Under the pieces are notes generated by a model. The model had not been told where the DNA came from, did not search any database, and worked only from the letters and a program-made list of their open reading frames with translations. From Cellulomonas sp. KRMCY2 (GTDB lineage: Bacteria > Actinomycetota > Actinomycetes > Actinomycetales > Cellulomonadaceae), in the NCBI RefSeq assembly GCF_000526515.1, contig NZ_JAGF01000001.1:1364001-1428000 (forward strand): a DNA stretch of 64,000 nucleotides. The letters are read 5' to 3'. A program made the position numbers and the translations under genes. This document shows, piece by piece, positions 44,702 through 58,956 of the stretch (within the stretch, counting starts at the first letter, position 1; each line of letters starts with the position of its first letter).

Positions 44702-44741
44702 GTCCCTCGCGGGACGGGTCAGTCCCTCGCGGGACGGGTCA
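44702..44741. repeat. Two 20-base direct repeats, each holding a small hairpin
   Basis: GTCCCTCGCGGGACGGGTCA occurs twice back to back (44702-44721, 44722-44741). Each copy contains GTCCC-TCGC-GGGAC. The second copy includes the cyclophilin stop codon (44739-44741), so the duplication extends from coding into 3' sequence and may add terminator hairpins. Confidence 0.75.
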
Positions 44742-45278
44742 GTCCTCGATCGTCACCGAGGTGATGGTCACGTCCTGGACCGGTCGGTCCCCGCCACGCG
44801 TCGGTGTGGTCGCGATCGCATCCACGACGGCACGGCTCGCGTCGTCGGCGACCTTGCCGAAGATGGTGTGCTTGCCGGTCAGCCAGGCGGTCGGTGCCAC
44901 CGAGATGAAGAACTGCGAGCCGTTGGTCCCGGCCGGCTTGCCGGTCACCGGGTCGCGACGCTGGCCGGAGTTGGCCATCGCGAGCAGGTACGGCTCGGTG
45001 AACCCGAGCTCGGGGTGGATCTCGTCGTCGAACGAGTAGCCCGGGCCGCCCGTCCCGGTGCCCAGCGGGTCGCCGCCCTGGATCATGAAGCCGGAGATCA
45101 CGCGGTGGAAGAAGGTGCCGTCGTAGAGGGGCTCGGCGCGCTCGGCACCGGTGCTGGGGTCTTTCCAGGACTGCGTCCCGGTGGCGAGCCCGACGAAGTT
45201 GCGCACCGTCTTGGGCGCGTGGTTCGGGAGGAGCTCGATGCGGATGTCACCTGACGTGGTGTGAAGAGTCGCGAACAT
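44739..45278 (-). CDS. ppiA: Peptidyl-prolyl cis-trans isomerase, cyclophilin type
   Basis: A 179-residue cytoplasmic cyclophilin that speeds proline isomerisation in folding. It contains APKTVRNFVGLATG, the catalytic FFHRVISGFMIQGGD, NGSQFFISVAPTAWLTGKHTIFGKV. The ATG at 45278 is chosen because GGGAGG lies 9 bases upstream; an ATG 9 bases earlier abuts that site. It is divergent from the repeat protein at 45388. Confidence 0.93.
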   Translation of the reverse strand: MFATLHTTSGDIRIELLPNHAPKTVRNFVGLATGTQSWKDPSTGAERAEPLYDGTFFHRVISGFMIQGGDPLGTGTGGPGYSFDDEIHPELGFTEPYLLAMANSGQRRDPVTGKPAGTNGSQFFISVAPTAWLTGKHTIFGKVADDASRAVVDAIATTPTRGGDRPVQDVTITSVTIED

Positions 45279-45387
45279 GGTCCACATCCTCCCACGCAGG
45301 CCGGGCACGGGCAGCGCAAGGGTGGCAACATGGGAGCAGGGCCCGCCGGGCTGCCCGCTTCACGTCCGCCGACAAGGGGAGTCGAAG

Positions 45388-46320
45388 ATGTTCGACCTGT
45401 TCCGCTGCTCGAGCTCGACCGTCGACGCCGATCGTCTCAAGAGCCAGGCCCAGGAGGCCATGGCCGGTGCCTCCGCGCACGCCGGCCAGACCGCTGCGCA
45501 GCTGGCCGAGCACGCGAAGATGGCAGCCGGCCACGCCAAGGAGTGGGCGGCTCCCCGCGTGGAGCACGCCGTCGACTGGGCAGGACCACGGGTCGAGCGG
45601 GCCCTGCGTGACAGCGCCAAGGCCGCCGCGCCGAGGGTCGAGCAGGCCGCCGAGCGCGCCGTGCCGCTGGTCGACGCGGCGCACGACCGTCTGGTCGACG
45701 AGGTCCTGCCCAAGTTCGTCGCCGCCGTCGCGGCCGCAGCAGCCGCAGCGGCCGCAGGTGCGGACAAGGCACGGGACGCTACGGCAGCCAGGCTGACCGA
45801 GCTCGCGCACATCGAGGTCCCCGAGCCGAAGAAGTCGCACACCGGCGCCAAGGTCTTCTGGCTGTTCGCCGGCATCGCTGCGGTCGGCGCCGCCTTCGCC
45901 GCGTGGCGCGCGAGCCGCCCGACGACGGACCCGTGGGCCGAGCAGCCCTGGGAGCCGATGGAGCACGAGCACACCCTCAAGGGCCGTGCCGCCGAGGCCC
46001 GGGACGAGCTCGGTGACGTCGTCTCCGACGTGCGTCACGAGCTGGGCGATGCTGCCGAGGTGGTGGGCGAGGTCGCAGGCGAGGCGGTCGCCAAGACGCG
46101 CGAGGCGACCGAGAAGGCCCGCGAGGCCACCGAGAAGGCAGCGGAGCGGGCCCGCGAGGCGACCGAGAAGGCCCGCGGGGCCACCGAGAAGGCTGCCGAG
46201 CGGGCCCGCGAGGCGACCAAGAAGGCCGCTCCGCGCCGTCGCACGTCGACGTCGGACGCGGCAGCCGGATCCGAGGACGAGACCCTGACCCTGCCGACCC
46301 CCGAGCCGCCATCCGAGTGA
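45388..46320 (+). CDS. Alanine-rich protein with a membrane helix and 18-residue helical repeats
   Basis: I do not recognise a named family. The 310-residue product starts MFDLFRCSSSTVDADRLKSQ and continues as Ala/Glu/Arg-rich helix. It has one probable membrane segment (VFWLFAGIAAVGAAFAAW, about residues 153-170). The C-terminal region has repeats of the type REATEKAREATEKAAERA (from about 238) and ends in an acidic tail. The 18-residue period fits an amphipathic helix like apolipoprotein or LEA-type repeats, suggesting membrane-surface association. ATG 45388 has AGGGGAG upstream. It may be an envelope or stress protein; this is a guess. Confidence 0.75.
   Translation: MFDLFRCSSSTVDADRLKSQAQEAMAGASAHAGQTAAQLAEHAKMAAGHAKEWAAPRVEHAVDWAGPRVERALRDSAKAAAPRVEQAAERAVPLVDAAHDRLVDEVLPKFVAAVAAAAAAAAAGADKARDATAARLTELAHIEVPEPKKSHTGAKVFWLFAGIAAVGAAFAAWRASRPTTDPWAEQPWEPMEHEHTLKGRAAEARDELGDVVSDVRHELGDAAEVVGEVAGEAVAKTREATEKAREATEKAAERAREATEKARGATEKAAERAREATKKAAPRRRTSTSDAAAGSEDETLTLPTPEPPSE
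46099..46226 (+). repeat. 54-base in-frame tandem repeat
   Basis: Two full copies (46099-46152, 46153-46206) and part of a third, starting CGCGAGGCGACCGAGAAGGC, with few differences. They encode 18-residue units within the protein at 45388-46320. Confidence 0.75.
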
Positions 46321-46360
46321 ACCTCTGACCCGGTCCACCGAGCCTGGGTCGACGAGACAG

Positions 46361-46397
46361 CAGAACCCCGTGAGCGTCCGGTGCTCACGGGGTTCTG
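46361..46397. terminator. Terminator, 15-base perfect stem
   Basis: 46361-46375 pairs perfectly with 46383-46397 around a 7-base loop, between the repeat-protein gene and the convergent GH10 remnant. Confidence 0.82.
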
Positions 46398-46411
46398 TGC
46401 GTCCTGGCCGG

Positions 46412-47272
46412 TCAGCCGAGGCGAGCCTGTGCGCTGCCCGGTCCTGGCGTCCGCAGACCGAGCGTCGTCGAGCCAGCGGCGGCCGAGAGCTCGTAGTCGC
46501 CGAGGAAGCCGCTGACCTGGAGGCGCCCGGCCGCGTCGGTGACCAGGCGGGTCGGTTCGAGCCACCACGCGCCCTTGATCAGCCCGCGCAGCGCGTCGTA
46601 GGAGGGCTTGGGGGTCCCGTCCTTCCGGACGAGCCCGCCCGGCGCGCCGAGCCACGCGCCGTCGTCCGACAGGCCCCAGTACGTGATCGCCTGGACCGCA
46701 GGGTGTGAGACGAGGGTCGTGTAGTGCCGGACGACCTCGTCGGCCTGGCGGGCCTCACCGTCGGGCGTCGACGGCCAGTCCGGTATCCGGTAGTCGTTGA
46801 GGCCCTCGAGCTCGGCCCGCATGAGGTGGCCGATCAGGCACTCGTAGGCCGTCGACATGTCGAAGTCGTTGAGCAGCAGCGTCGCGCTCGGGTTGGTCAC
46901 GCGCGCCTCGTCGAAGGCCAGCCGGACCGTGGGGATCCGGCCGAGCTCGCGGCACAGGCGCCTGATGCCGTTGTCCTCCCGGTCGAAGACGGGCATGATC
47001 ACGACCTCGTTGATCGCGTCCCACATGTCGATCAGCCCGGCGAGGTCGGCCACGTCCCGCCGGATGCGTGCGCGCTGGACCTGCTCGACCTCCGCCGTCG
47101 GCAGGCCCAGCAGCCATGGCGCCGTGAGCGTGTGCCAGACCAGCGGATGCCCCTTGACGACGACGCCACGGTCGACGAACCACCGGGCGGTCCGGCGGAG
47201 CCGCTCGGTGTCGGGGCGACCGCGCACCGGCTGCGCGACACCGGCAGCTCCGGGTACTTCCGGCCCGGTCAC
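46412..47272 (-). pseudogene. Degenerate GH10 xylanase: truncated and lacking the nucleophile segment
   Basis: The complement encodes recognisable GH10 blocks: VVVKGHPLVWHTLTAPWLL, the acid/base Glu in MWDAINEVVIMPVF, LLLNDFDMSTAYECLI, then WGLSDDGAWLGAPGGLV and PKPSYDALRGLIKGAWWL. Between AYECLI and GHLMRAELE the usual 45-50 residues are missing. That stretch normally holds the QSH motif and the TE nucleophile, and no other TE segment replaces it. The N-terminal third of the barrel is also absent; the frame starts at a GTG without a ribosome binding site. The open frame is otherwise uninterrupted. I infer loss of activity by deletion rather than a new function. Confidence 0.72.
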
Positions 47273-47310
47273 GACAGCGAGATCATGGAGGTGGACACAG
47301 GAGGCGTCTC

Positions 47311-47694
47311 ATGGCCGTCCCCCACACCCATCCGCACGCCCATCTGGCGGCACCCCCGGCCGGCGCCGCCCACCGCGCGCTGCGCGCGGCGTGGATCTCG
47401 GTCGGGTTCTTCGTCGTCTCGTTCGTCGCCGCCATGGTCCTCGGTGACTGGCTGATCACCGTCCAGGGCTACGCGTCAGGATCGGACGTCCGCGTCGGGG
47501 TCGCGCTGCGCGCAGGCATCCCGGCGCTGCTCGTCCTCATCGCTCCCGCTGCCCCGGCCGTCTGGTTCGGCCTGCGCGCCCGGCGGCTCGGCGCGGAGAA
47601 CGGTGTGGTCCCAGCCCTGGTGGGCGGCGTCCTCGGCGCCGTGGCAGTCATCCAGAACCTCGGCAGCCTGGCCCTGACCCACTGGTTCGGCTGA
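47311..47694 (+). CDS. Small membrane protein, unknown function
   Basis: A 127-residue protein with a His-rich start (MAVPHTHPHAHLAAPP) and three likely membrane helices (ISVGFFVVSFVAAMVLG, GIPALLVLIAPAAPAVWFGL, LVGGVLGAVAVIQNLGSLAL). AGGAGG lies 7 bases before the ATG. The family is not recognised. The N-terminal His cluster could bind metal. Confidence 0.72.
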   Translation: MAVPHTHPHAHLAAPPAGAAHRALRAAWISVGFFVVSFVAAMVLGDWLITVQGYASGSDVRVGVALRAGIPALLVLIAPAAPAVWFGLRARRLGAENGVVPALVGGVLGAVAVIQNLGSLALTHWFG

Positions 47695-47803
47695 CGCCGG
47701 CCGCGCGGCGCAGACCCGTCCGGCGGCGTCACACCGGCCCGGAGCGGTAGACCCCGGGTCTGACCCGCAGCAGACCTGGTGGGTGAAGTCGTGGCGCAGC
47801 CAC

Positions 47804-47830
47804 TCACCGAGGCGGTCTGCGTGCCGATGA
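47804..47830 (+). promoter_or_regulatory. FliA-type promoter of the chemoreceptor
   Basis: TCAC (47804-47807), 15 bases and GCCGATGA (47823-47830) match the two flagellar promoters at 388 and 3792. It lies 68 bases before the ATG at 47899 and thereby argues against the longer in-frame starts upstream. Confidence 0.6.
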
Positions 47831-47898
47831 GCAGGTCGAGAACGGCCCTACGGAGAGCACGTCTCGCCGGGCTGCCGCGCCAGGTCATCGGAGTTCCC

Positions 47899-49509
47899 AT
47901 GTTGCGTCTCGTCCGCGTCTCCACCCGGCTGACCGCCGGGTTTCTCGCCGTGGCGCTCTGCGTGGTGGCGATCTGGGTCGTCGCCCTGTCGTCGGCCGGA
48001 CAGACCAGGGCCACCGCCGACGACCTCTCGTTGGCGCTCCACCGGGTCGACGCAGCACAGCAGGTGAAGTTCCGCAGCGCCGACTTCAACGGCTGGCAGA
48101 CCGCCTATGCGCTCGACGTCGCTCTCGGTGGTGACGGGGCGACCGAGGACACCGCTCCGTCGCGGGCAGCGTTCCTCGCCTCCGCGGGGAGCTTCGTCGC
48201 GGAGCTCGATGCCTTGGCCGGAACGCAGCTGTCAGCCGACGAGGTCGGCCTCGTGGACTCCGTGCGTGCGACGTTCGACGAGTTCATGACCATCGACCAG
48301 GAGATCATCGCGGACTATCGCGATGCGACGCCCGTCGCCGTCGAGGCTGCGAACGCGCTCGTCCTCGGGCAGGAGATCGAGCTCTTCCAGGCCATCAGCG
48401 CCGACGTCGACACCCTCGTCGGCATGGTGCAGACCGACGCGGAGGTCACCACCCAGGACGCGCGCTCCTCTGCCGCAAACACCCGGACCACCGCCACGGC
48501 ACTGGGTGCGTTCGCCCTGATCGCATCGATCGTGCTGGCAGCCCTGCTGACGCGGTCGATCACCCAGCCGCTGACCACGCTGCGGGTACGGCTGGCCGAC
48601 ATCGCCGACGGCGAGGGCGACCTGACCCAGCGCCTGGACACGACCGGCCGGGACGAGTTCACCGCTGTGAGCGGGTCCTTCAACACGTTCGTCGAGAAGA
48701 TCGCCGACACGATCCGTGGCATCGCCGGATCGGCCACCACCGTCGCGGCAGCCAGCGAGGAGCTGACCGCCGTCTCGGCTCAGATCCTGGCCACGTCCGA
48801 GGAGACGTCCAGCCAGTCCGTCGCCGTCGGCGGCGCCGCGGACGAGGTCTCCCGCAACGTCCAGACGGTCGCGGCGGGCGCCGAGCAGATGTCGGCCTCC
48901 ATCCGCGAGATCGCCACCAACGCCAGCGAGGCCGCCCGCATCGGCGACGAGACGATCGTGGCGGCGAGGGCGATCAGCGCCCTGATCGGCAAGCTCGGCC
49001 AGTCGAGCCGCGAGATCGGGGATGTCGTCCAGGTCATCAGCTCGATCGCGTCGCAGACGAACCTGCTGGCCCTCAACGCCACGATCGAGGCAGCTCGAGC
49101 GGGTGAGGCCGGCCGGGGCTTCGCGGTGGTCGCCGGTGAGGTCAAGGAGCTGGCGCAGGAGACCGCGCGCTCGACCGAGGGCATCACCGCCCGGGTGCAG
49201 AGCATCCAGGACGACACGTCGGCGGCGGTCGAGGCGATCGACGCCATCGTGGCGATCACCACCCGCCTGGGCGACTACCAGACGACGATCGCCGCGGCGG
49301 TGGAGGAGCAGACCGCCACCACCAACGAGATGAGCCGCAACATCGGCGAGGCCTCCCAGAACAGCTCCGAGATCGCCGCCAACATCGCTCACATCACCGG
49401 CGCCGCGCAGAACACCAACGGTGGCGTGGCCGAGATCCAGCGGGCCGCGGCGGAGCTGTCTGCCATGAGCCACCACGTCAGTGGGCTGGTCGACCAGTTC
49501 AAGGCCTGA
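47899..49509 (+). CDS. Methyl-accepting chemotaxis protein
   Basis: A 536-residue transmembrane chemoreceptor. Helix 1 is at residues about 11-32 ([20 protein letters not shown]), followed by an outer four-helix-bundle-like sensor of about 165 residues. Helix 2 is [24 protein letters not shown] domain ([20 protein letters not shown]) and the signalling domain follow, with the conserved tip [20 protein letters not shown] and [15 protein letters not shown]. It ends DQFKA with no CheR-tethering pentapeptide. Ligand unknown. ATG 47899 has GGAG upstream and follows a FliA-type promoter. Confidence 0.93.
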   Translation: MLRLVRVSTRLTAGFLAVALCVVAIWVVALSSAGQTRATADDLSLALHRVDAAQQVKFRSADFNGWQTAYALDVALGGDGATEDTAPSRAAFLASAGSFVAELDALAGTQLSADEVGLVDSVRATFDEFMTIDQEIIADYRDATPVAVEAANALVLGQEIELFQAISADVDTLVGMVQTDAEVTTQDARSSAANTRTTATALGAFALIASIVLAALLTRSITQPLTTLRVRLADIADGEGDLTQRLDTTGRDEFTAVSGSFNTFVEKIADTIRGIAGSATTVAAASEELTAVSAQILATSEETSSQSVAVGGAADEVSRNVQTVAAGAEQMSASIREIATNASEAARIGDETIVAARAISALIGKLGQSSREIGDVVQVISSIASQTNLLALNATIEAARAGEAGRGFAVVAGEVKELAQETARSTEGITARVQSIQDDTSAAVEAIDAIVAITTRLGDYQTTIAAAVEEQTATTNEMSRNIGEASQNSSEIAANIAHITGAAQNTNGGVAEIQRAAAELSAMSHHVSGLVDQFKA

Positions 49510-49552
49510 GCTCAGAGCCCGGTGGGCCCGGAGCCGTGACCGGACTCCTGCG

Positions 49553-49628
49553 TGGTGGAGCCAAGGGGACTCGAACCCCTAACCCCCTGCTTGCAAAGCA
49601 GGTGCGCTACCAATTGCGCCATGGCCCC
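49553..49628 (-). tRNA. tRNA-Ala (TGC)
   Basis: Complement: acceptor GGGGCCA with TGGCTCC, D arm, anticodon loop TTTGCAA with anticodon TGC, T arm with GGGGTTCGAGTCCCC. The 3' CCA is encoded. Length 76 bases. Confidence 0.95.
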
Positions 49629-49693
49629 GCTGTCCCCGCGCCAAGCGGGCGGCGACCCGGACGCAGCACGCCGCGGGCCTCCTCCGGTCGAGA

Positions 49694-49813
49694 TCAGTCG
49701 ATCTCGTCGGTGACCTCGGTCCAGAGGTCGCGCTCGTCGCGGTCCTCCGCGTACGTGCGCCAGATGACGTAGCCGGCCGCCGCTGCGAGCAGTGCGACGA
49801 GGAGCTTCTTCAT
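49694..49813 (-). CDS. DLW-39 family small membrane protein
   Basis: An exactly 39-residue protein starting MKKLLVALLAAAAGYVIW and carrying the RDLWTEVTDEID ending that names the DLW-39 family. It has one membrane helix and an acidic tail. GGAGG lies upstream of the ATG at 49813. In actinobacteria this small gene commonly sits with the tRNA-Ala/tRNA-Ile pair near gyrA, as here. Function unknown. Confidence 0.9.
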   Translation of the reverse strand: MKKLLVALLAAAAGYVIWRTYAEDRDERDLWTEVTDEID

Positions 49814-49838
49814 CCGTCCTCCGGTGATGCGTCAGGAG

Positions 49839-49912
49839 TGGGCCTAAGAGGACTTGAACCTCTGACCTCTTCCTTATCAGGGAAGCGCTCTAACCGTCTG
49901 AGCTATAGGCCC
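49839..49912 (-). tRNA. tRNA-Ile (GAT)
   Basis: Complement: acceptor GGGCCTA/TAGGCCC, D arm CTCAGACGGTTAGAG, anticodon loop CTGATAA with anticodon GAT, T arm GAGGTTCAAGTCCTC. CCA is not encoded. Length 74 bases. Confidence 0.95.
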
Positions 49913-49974
49913 GGAACGCCTGTGGTGTTCCAGGCGCCGCACGAGACTACCCCAGCGCCGGTGCGAGACCCAAC

Positions 49975-50699
49975 TCAGTCGTCGGTCATGGTCAGGTGCA
50001 CGCCACCGACCAGTGCGGCCACGATGTTGTAGAGGAACGCGCCGATCGTGGCCAGGGCGGTGAGCAGCACGATGTCGACCACAGCGATCATGGTCGCGAG
50101 CGAGATCACGCGGTCGAAGGCGACGTAGTCGAGCAGGTTGAAGAAGGCCGGGTCGTTCGCGATCACGGCGATCGTGTCGTTGACCGAGGTGAACACGGCC
50201 ATGCTGTCCAGGGTGTACCAGATCACCGAGGTGGCGACGACGATCATGATCCCGACCGCGACGGACAGCAGGAACGAGAGCTTCATGACCGACCACGGGT
50301 CGATCCGCGCGACGGCGAGGCGGACCCGACGCGGCCCGCTCGACGACGGTGCGGCCGAGCCGGCCGGCTTGGTCCGCGGGCTCGTCCCGGACGACCTGGT
50401 CGACGCCTGGGACACGTCGCCCCGGACGGCGTCCTCGTCCGCGCGGGTCGGGAGCGCACTGCGGGTCGCGTCGACGGCGCCCTGAGCTGCCTTCTTGATC
50501 CGGGCCGCCACCGACGACATGCCACCCGAGGTGTCCTCGGACTCGCCGGACTCACCGGACATGGTGGCCGACGGTGCAGCGTCCCCACTCAACGGCCCGG
50601 TCACCGGGCGGGTCTCGGTGGACGCCGGGCGCGGTCCCGAGCTGCCAGAGGGGAGCGGCTTCCTCGGCGCGATGGTCGGCGGCTTGGTCCCGTCGGTGC

Positions 50700-50703
<4 letters not shown>
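49975..50703 (-). CDS. DUF3566 membrane protein downstream of gyrA
   Basis: A 242-residue protein with a long disordered Ser/Pro/Thr-rich N-terminus (residues 1-125) and the DUF3566 domain ([26 protein letters not shown] onward) with two membrane helices. In mycobacteria the homologue after gyrA (CwsA/Rv0007 neighbourhood) is linked to envelope and division functions, but the precise role is not settled. Its ATG overlaps the gyrA stop by 4 bases. Confidence 0.9.
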
Positions 50704-53411
<2,708 letters not shown>

Positions 53412-53516
53412 CGTCTACCTCGTCTCGTGGTCGCGACTGCGTCGCGGGTACCTGGTCCTGGTCGTCGTGGTCCGGCTGCCGCCGACCGCCCTACGGCGGC
53501 CCGCGGTGCCGGCCGC

Positions 53517-55583
<2,067 letters not shown>

Positions 55584-55920
55584 GGGCAGAGGTGCTCCTC
55601 ACGGGTGCGCGCGCACGCCGGTGGACCCGAGGGCGGGTCCGGGGCCGTGCACAGGTGTTCCTGGCGCAGGCATGGAGACCGCAGGTGCCGGACCGTCGTA
55701 CCGAGGCTGGTGACCTGCGGCGGGCGGTCGGCCCAGGCGACTCGTCCGAGCACCGGGAATGACAGGCCTCAGTCTACCTTGTGACAGGCCTCAGGACGGC
55801 TCCTGCACAGGTTTGACGCGTCAGAGAAGCCGGGGCGTGAACCGGTGGTCACGGCCCGTGGGTCAGCGCCTCTGGTAGCCGTTCTCGGGTGCGGGTGACG
55901 GTCCGAGCACGACGCCGGCC

Positions 55921-55992
55921 CGAGCACCCGTCCGAGCACCCGTCCGAGCACCCGTCCGTGCGCTCATCCGTGCGCTCATCCGCGCGCTCATC
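55921..55992. repeat. Six 12-base repeats at the 3' end of dciA
   Basis: CGAGCACCCGTC occurs three times, followed by three copies of CGTGCGCTCATC (the last with one change). The dciA stop codon (55988-55990) lies in the last unit. The array may have arisen by slippage and forms no clear hairpin. Confidence 0.75.
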
Positions 55993-56719
55993 CGTACGTG
56001 TCCCGCGGACCGCGACCGGCGACCCGACGCGGGCCCTTGACCCAGCCCGGCCCGGTCGGTCCGAGCACCTTGACCTCACGGACGACGTCCGGCCCGACCT
56101 CCTCCATGAGTCGCACGAGGAGCTGGGGCACCACCAGGCGCAGGTTCGCCGCCCAGGCGCTCGAGTCGGTGCGCACCATGAGCAGGCCGTCCTCGAAGGT
56201 CTCCGGTGTGCAGTGGTCCGCCACCTGGTCGCCGACGACCGCACGCCACCGCCCGATCACACCGCCGACGGACAGCTCGGTCGACCAGCCGCGCTCGGTC
56301 GCCAGCCGGGCGAGGGTGTCGCCGATCAGCGCCGGGTCGCGACCGTCACGGCCGGGGCCCGACCTGTGCTCGGTGGGCGGCAGTGCGCCCAGGCGCCGGC
56401 TGGGGGTGCCCGGCCTCATCCCGCGCGCCACGGCAGCCGCCTTGGCCCGGTTCAGTGCCGCCCGACCGACCTCTGCCGCGGGGGTCAGGGCGAGGCTCTC
56501 GGCGACCGGACGCAGCGGGTCCGTGCCGGCCGGGGGACGGCCGTCGGTCTCGGCGGTGTCGGTGTGGGCGGTGTCGGTGTGGGCGGTGTCGGTGTGGGCG
56601 GTGTCGGTGTGGGCGGTGTCGGTGTGGGCGTCCGAGGCGGCGGTGCTGCCGGTGCTGCCGGTGACGTCACGCTCCAGGCCGTCGCCGGTGCCGCGGACGC
56701 CCCGCCGTTCACCGGACAC
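55988..56719 (-). CDS. dciA: DciA/DUF721 helicase-loading protein
   Basis: DciA proteins load the replicative helicase in bacteria without DnaC. The conserved domain is in the C-terminal half ([32 protein letters not shown], then [15 protein letters not shown]). The N-terminal third is low-complexity, with five repeats of HTDTA. I chose the GTG at 56719; another GTG at 56734 would overlap recF by 26 bases instead of 11. The gene lies between recF and gyrB, its standard actinobacterial place. Confidence 0.85.
   Translation of the reverse strand: MSGERRGVRGTGDGLERDVTGSTGSTAASDAHTDTAHTDTAHTDTAHTDTAHTDTAETDGRPPAGTDPLRPVAESLALTPAAEVGRAALNRAKAAAVARGMRPGTPSRRLGALPPTEHRSGPGRDGRDPALIGDTLARLATERGWSTELSVGGVIGRWRAVVGDQVADHCTPETFEDGLLMVRTDSSAWAANLRLVVPQLLVRLMEEVGPDVVREVKVLGPTGPGWVKGPRRVAGRGPRDTYG
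56553..56627 (-). repeat. Five identical 15-base repeats in dciA
   Basis: GGCGGTGTCGGTGTG repeats five times without a mismatch and encodes the HTDTA units. The perfect identity suggests recent expansion. Confidence 0.85.
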
Positions 56720-58007
56720 GCTGCACCTGCCCACCCATGACGTCGATCCTTGCCCCCTCGAGCTGTTCCGGCACGTCCTCGGCCACCGCCGCCGTCACCA
56801 GGACCTGCTCGGCGCCGGCCACCAGCGCCGCGAGGCGGTCACGCCGCCGGACGTCGAGCTCGGCGAAGACGTCGTCGAGGATCAGCACCGGCTCGGCACC
56901 CTCACCCCAGTCCGCGAACCCCGCGCCGGTCACGTCATCGTCCGGCGTGCCGTGCGTGAGCAGCTGGTAGCAGGCCAGACGGAGCGCGAGGGCGAACGAC
57001 CACGACTCACCGTGACTCGCGTAGCCCTTGGCCGGCAGGGCACCGAGACCGAGCAGCAGGTCGTCGCGGTGCGGCCCGACGAGGCTCACACCCCGGTCGA
57101 TCTCCTGGCCGCGCAGGCGTGACATCGCCTCGAGGAGCTGGGCCTCGAGCAGGTCGTGCCCGGCTCCGAGATGCGGCACCGGACCCACCGGCGGCGTCCG
57201 CGGACCGGACCCGGGCGCCGATCCGTGCAGCGGACCGTCCTGCTCGGCCGCACTGGCGAGCAGCGAGGACCGGTAGCCGACGACAGCCGCGCCCTGCCCG
57301 TCGCTGACCTGCTCGTACGCCGCAGCGACGTGCGGTCGCAGCTGCTCGACGAGGCTGACCCGCATCGCGAGGACCTGCGCCCCGACCTGGGCGAGCTTGG
57401 TGTCCCAGACGTCGAGGGTCCGCAGGTCCGTGCCGTCGCCGAGGTCGGTCGTCGAACCGCCGGCACTGCGCGCGCGTGCGTGGGCACCTCGCCGGGCCGA
57501 GCCGGCGGTCTTGAGCAGCGCGCTGCGCTGCCGCAGCACCCGGTCGTAGTCGCTCAGCACGCCGGCCATCCGCGGCCACACCTGCACCGCGAGCTCGTCG
57601 AGGAAGCGACGACGACCGTCGGGGTCACCCTTGACCAGGGCAAGGTCCTCTGGTGCGAACAGCACGGTGCGCACGATGCCGAGCACGTCGCGAGCACGTC
57701 GTGCCGGTGCCCGGTTGATCTGGGCGCGGTTGGCGCGACCCGGGTTGATCTCGAGCTCGACCAGGCTCTGCCGGTCACCGCGCACGGCCCGGACCCGCAC
57801 CACGGCGCGCGCCGCTCCGGCCCGGACGAGGGCGGCGTCGGTCGCGACGCGGTGGCTGCCGAGCGTCGCGGCGTAGCCGATCGCCTCGACGAGGTTGGTC
57901 TTGCCCTGGCCGTTGGGTCCGACGAGCGCGCTGACCCCCGGCTCGAGGGTCAGGTCGACCTGCTCGTAGGAGCGGAAGTCGGTCAGGGAGAGCTGGCTGA
58001 CATGCAC
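56709..58007 (-). CDS. recF: DNA replication and repair protein RecF
   Basis: An SMC-like ATPase that loads RecA at gaps. The 432-residue protein has Walker A in [18 protein letters not shown], signature-like [10 protein letters not shown], and Walker [13 protein letters not shown]. It begins [19 protein letters not shown] from the GTG at 58007; longer frames have no ribosome binding site. There is a roughly 30-residue Arg/Ala/Gly-rich insertion (near [15 protein letters not shown]) compared with shorter RecF proteins. Confidence 0.93.
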   Translation of the reverse strand: MHVSQLSLTDFRSYEQVDLTLEPGVSALVGPNGQGKTNLVEAIGYAATLGSHRVATDAALVRAGAARAVVRVRAVRGDRQSLVELEINPGRANRAQINRAPARRARDVLGIVRTVLFAPEDLALVKGDPDGRRRFLDELAVQVWPRMAGVLSDYDRVLRQRSALLKTAGSARRGAHARARSAGGSTTDLGDGTDLRTLDVWDTKLAQVGAQVLAMRVSLVEQLRPHVAAAYEQVSDGQGAAVVGYRSSLLASAAEQDGPLHGSAPGSGPRTPPVGPVPHLGAGHDLLEAQLLEAMSRLRGQEIDRGVSLVGPHRDDLLLGLGALPAKGYASHGESWSFALALRLACYQLLTHGTPDDDVTGAGFADWGEGAEPVLILDDVFAELDVRRRDRLAALVAGAEQVLVTAAVAEDVPEQLEGARIDVMGGQVQRVR

Positions 58008-58047
58008 GGTCAGGCACCTGCCGGGGCGGTGCGTCGAGGCCCGACGC

Positions 58048-58944
58048 TCACGGGGCCGGTGAGGCGGGGCGTACCGCGTGCCCACCGAACTGCTGACGTA
58101 GTGCGGCGACCGCCTTCATCGCGGGGGACGCGCCTTGTCGGGAGGCGAACCGCGCGAACAGAGCCGCGGAGATGACCGGCAGCGGCACCGCCTGGTCGAT
58201 CGCCTCGTCGACGGTCCACCGACCCTCACCGGAGTCGTCGACCCAGTCGTCGATGGCCGCGAGCTCCGGGTCTGCCTCGAGGGCTGCGACCAGGAGGTCC
58301 AGGAGCCATGAACGGACGACGGTCCCCTGCGTCCACGCTTTGAGAGTCCCCGTCACGTCGGTCACGATTGCTTGGGCCTCGAGCAGCTCGTAGCCCTCGG
58401 CATAGGCCTGCATCAGCCCGTACTCGATGCCGTTGTGCACCATCTTCGCGTAGTGGCCCGCACCGACCGAGCCGGCATGGACGAAGGCGGTGGCCCGGGG
58501 CCCGTCCGGACGCAGCGCGTCGAACACCGGCATCAGTCGCTCGACGTCCGCCGCCGATCCGCCGGCCATCAGGCCGTAGCCGTTGGTCAGACCCCACACA
58601 CCGCCCGAGACGCCGACGTCGACGTAGCCGATGCCGAGGGGTGCGAGCGCCGCGGCGTGCGCGATGTCGTCGGTGTAGTGCGAGTTGCCGCCCTCGACCA
58701 GAAGATCACCGTCGGTGAGCAGACCCGCAAGCTCGTCGACCACTGCCCTGGTGACCTCACCGGACGGCACCATGACCCAGATCACGCGTGATCCCGCCTC
58801 GAGTGCGGCGACCAGTGCCGCGAGGCTGTCGACATCGCTCACGTCAGGGTTCCGGTCGTACCCGGTGACCTCGACGCCACGATCCCGGAGGCGCTGGCGC
58901 ATGTTCGCACCCATCCTGCCCAGACCCACCAGACCGATGTGCAT
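58048..58944 (-). CDS. gnd: 6-phosphogluconate dehydrogenase, short (YqeC/GndA-like) form
   Basis: Oxidative decarboxylation of 6-phosphogluconate to ribulose 5-phosphate. The 298-residue protein is the short form (about 300 rather than 470 residues). The nucleotide-binding start is [19 protein letters not shown] with a Tyr-Asp-Arg-Asn segment (GYDRNPD), which favours NAD(P) of this subgroup. Catalytic Lys is in [22 protein letters not shown]. It lies between dnaN and recF as in other actinobacteria. Confidence 0.92.
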   Translation of the reverse strand: MHIGLVGLGRMGANMRQRLRDRGVEVTGYDRNPDVSDVDSLAALVAALEAGSRVIWVMVPSGEVTRAVVDELAGLLTDGDLLVEGGNSHYTDDIAHAAALAPLGIGYVDVGVSGGVWGLTNGYGLMAGGSAADVERLMPVFDALRPDGPRATAFVHAGSVGAGHYAKMVHNGIEYGLMQAYAEGYELLEAQAIVTDVTGTLKAWTQGTVVRSWLLDLLVAALEADPELAAIDDWVDDSGEGRWTVDEAIDQAVPLPVISAALFARFASRQGASPAMKAVAALRQQFGGHAVRPASPAP

Positions 58945-58956
58945 GACGACCAGTGC

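Noticed and set aside
47779-47898. 40-residue longer start of the chemoreceptor
   Set aside because: It would begin upstream of the FliA-type promoter -10; the first membrane helix follows naturally from ATG 47899.
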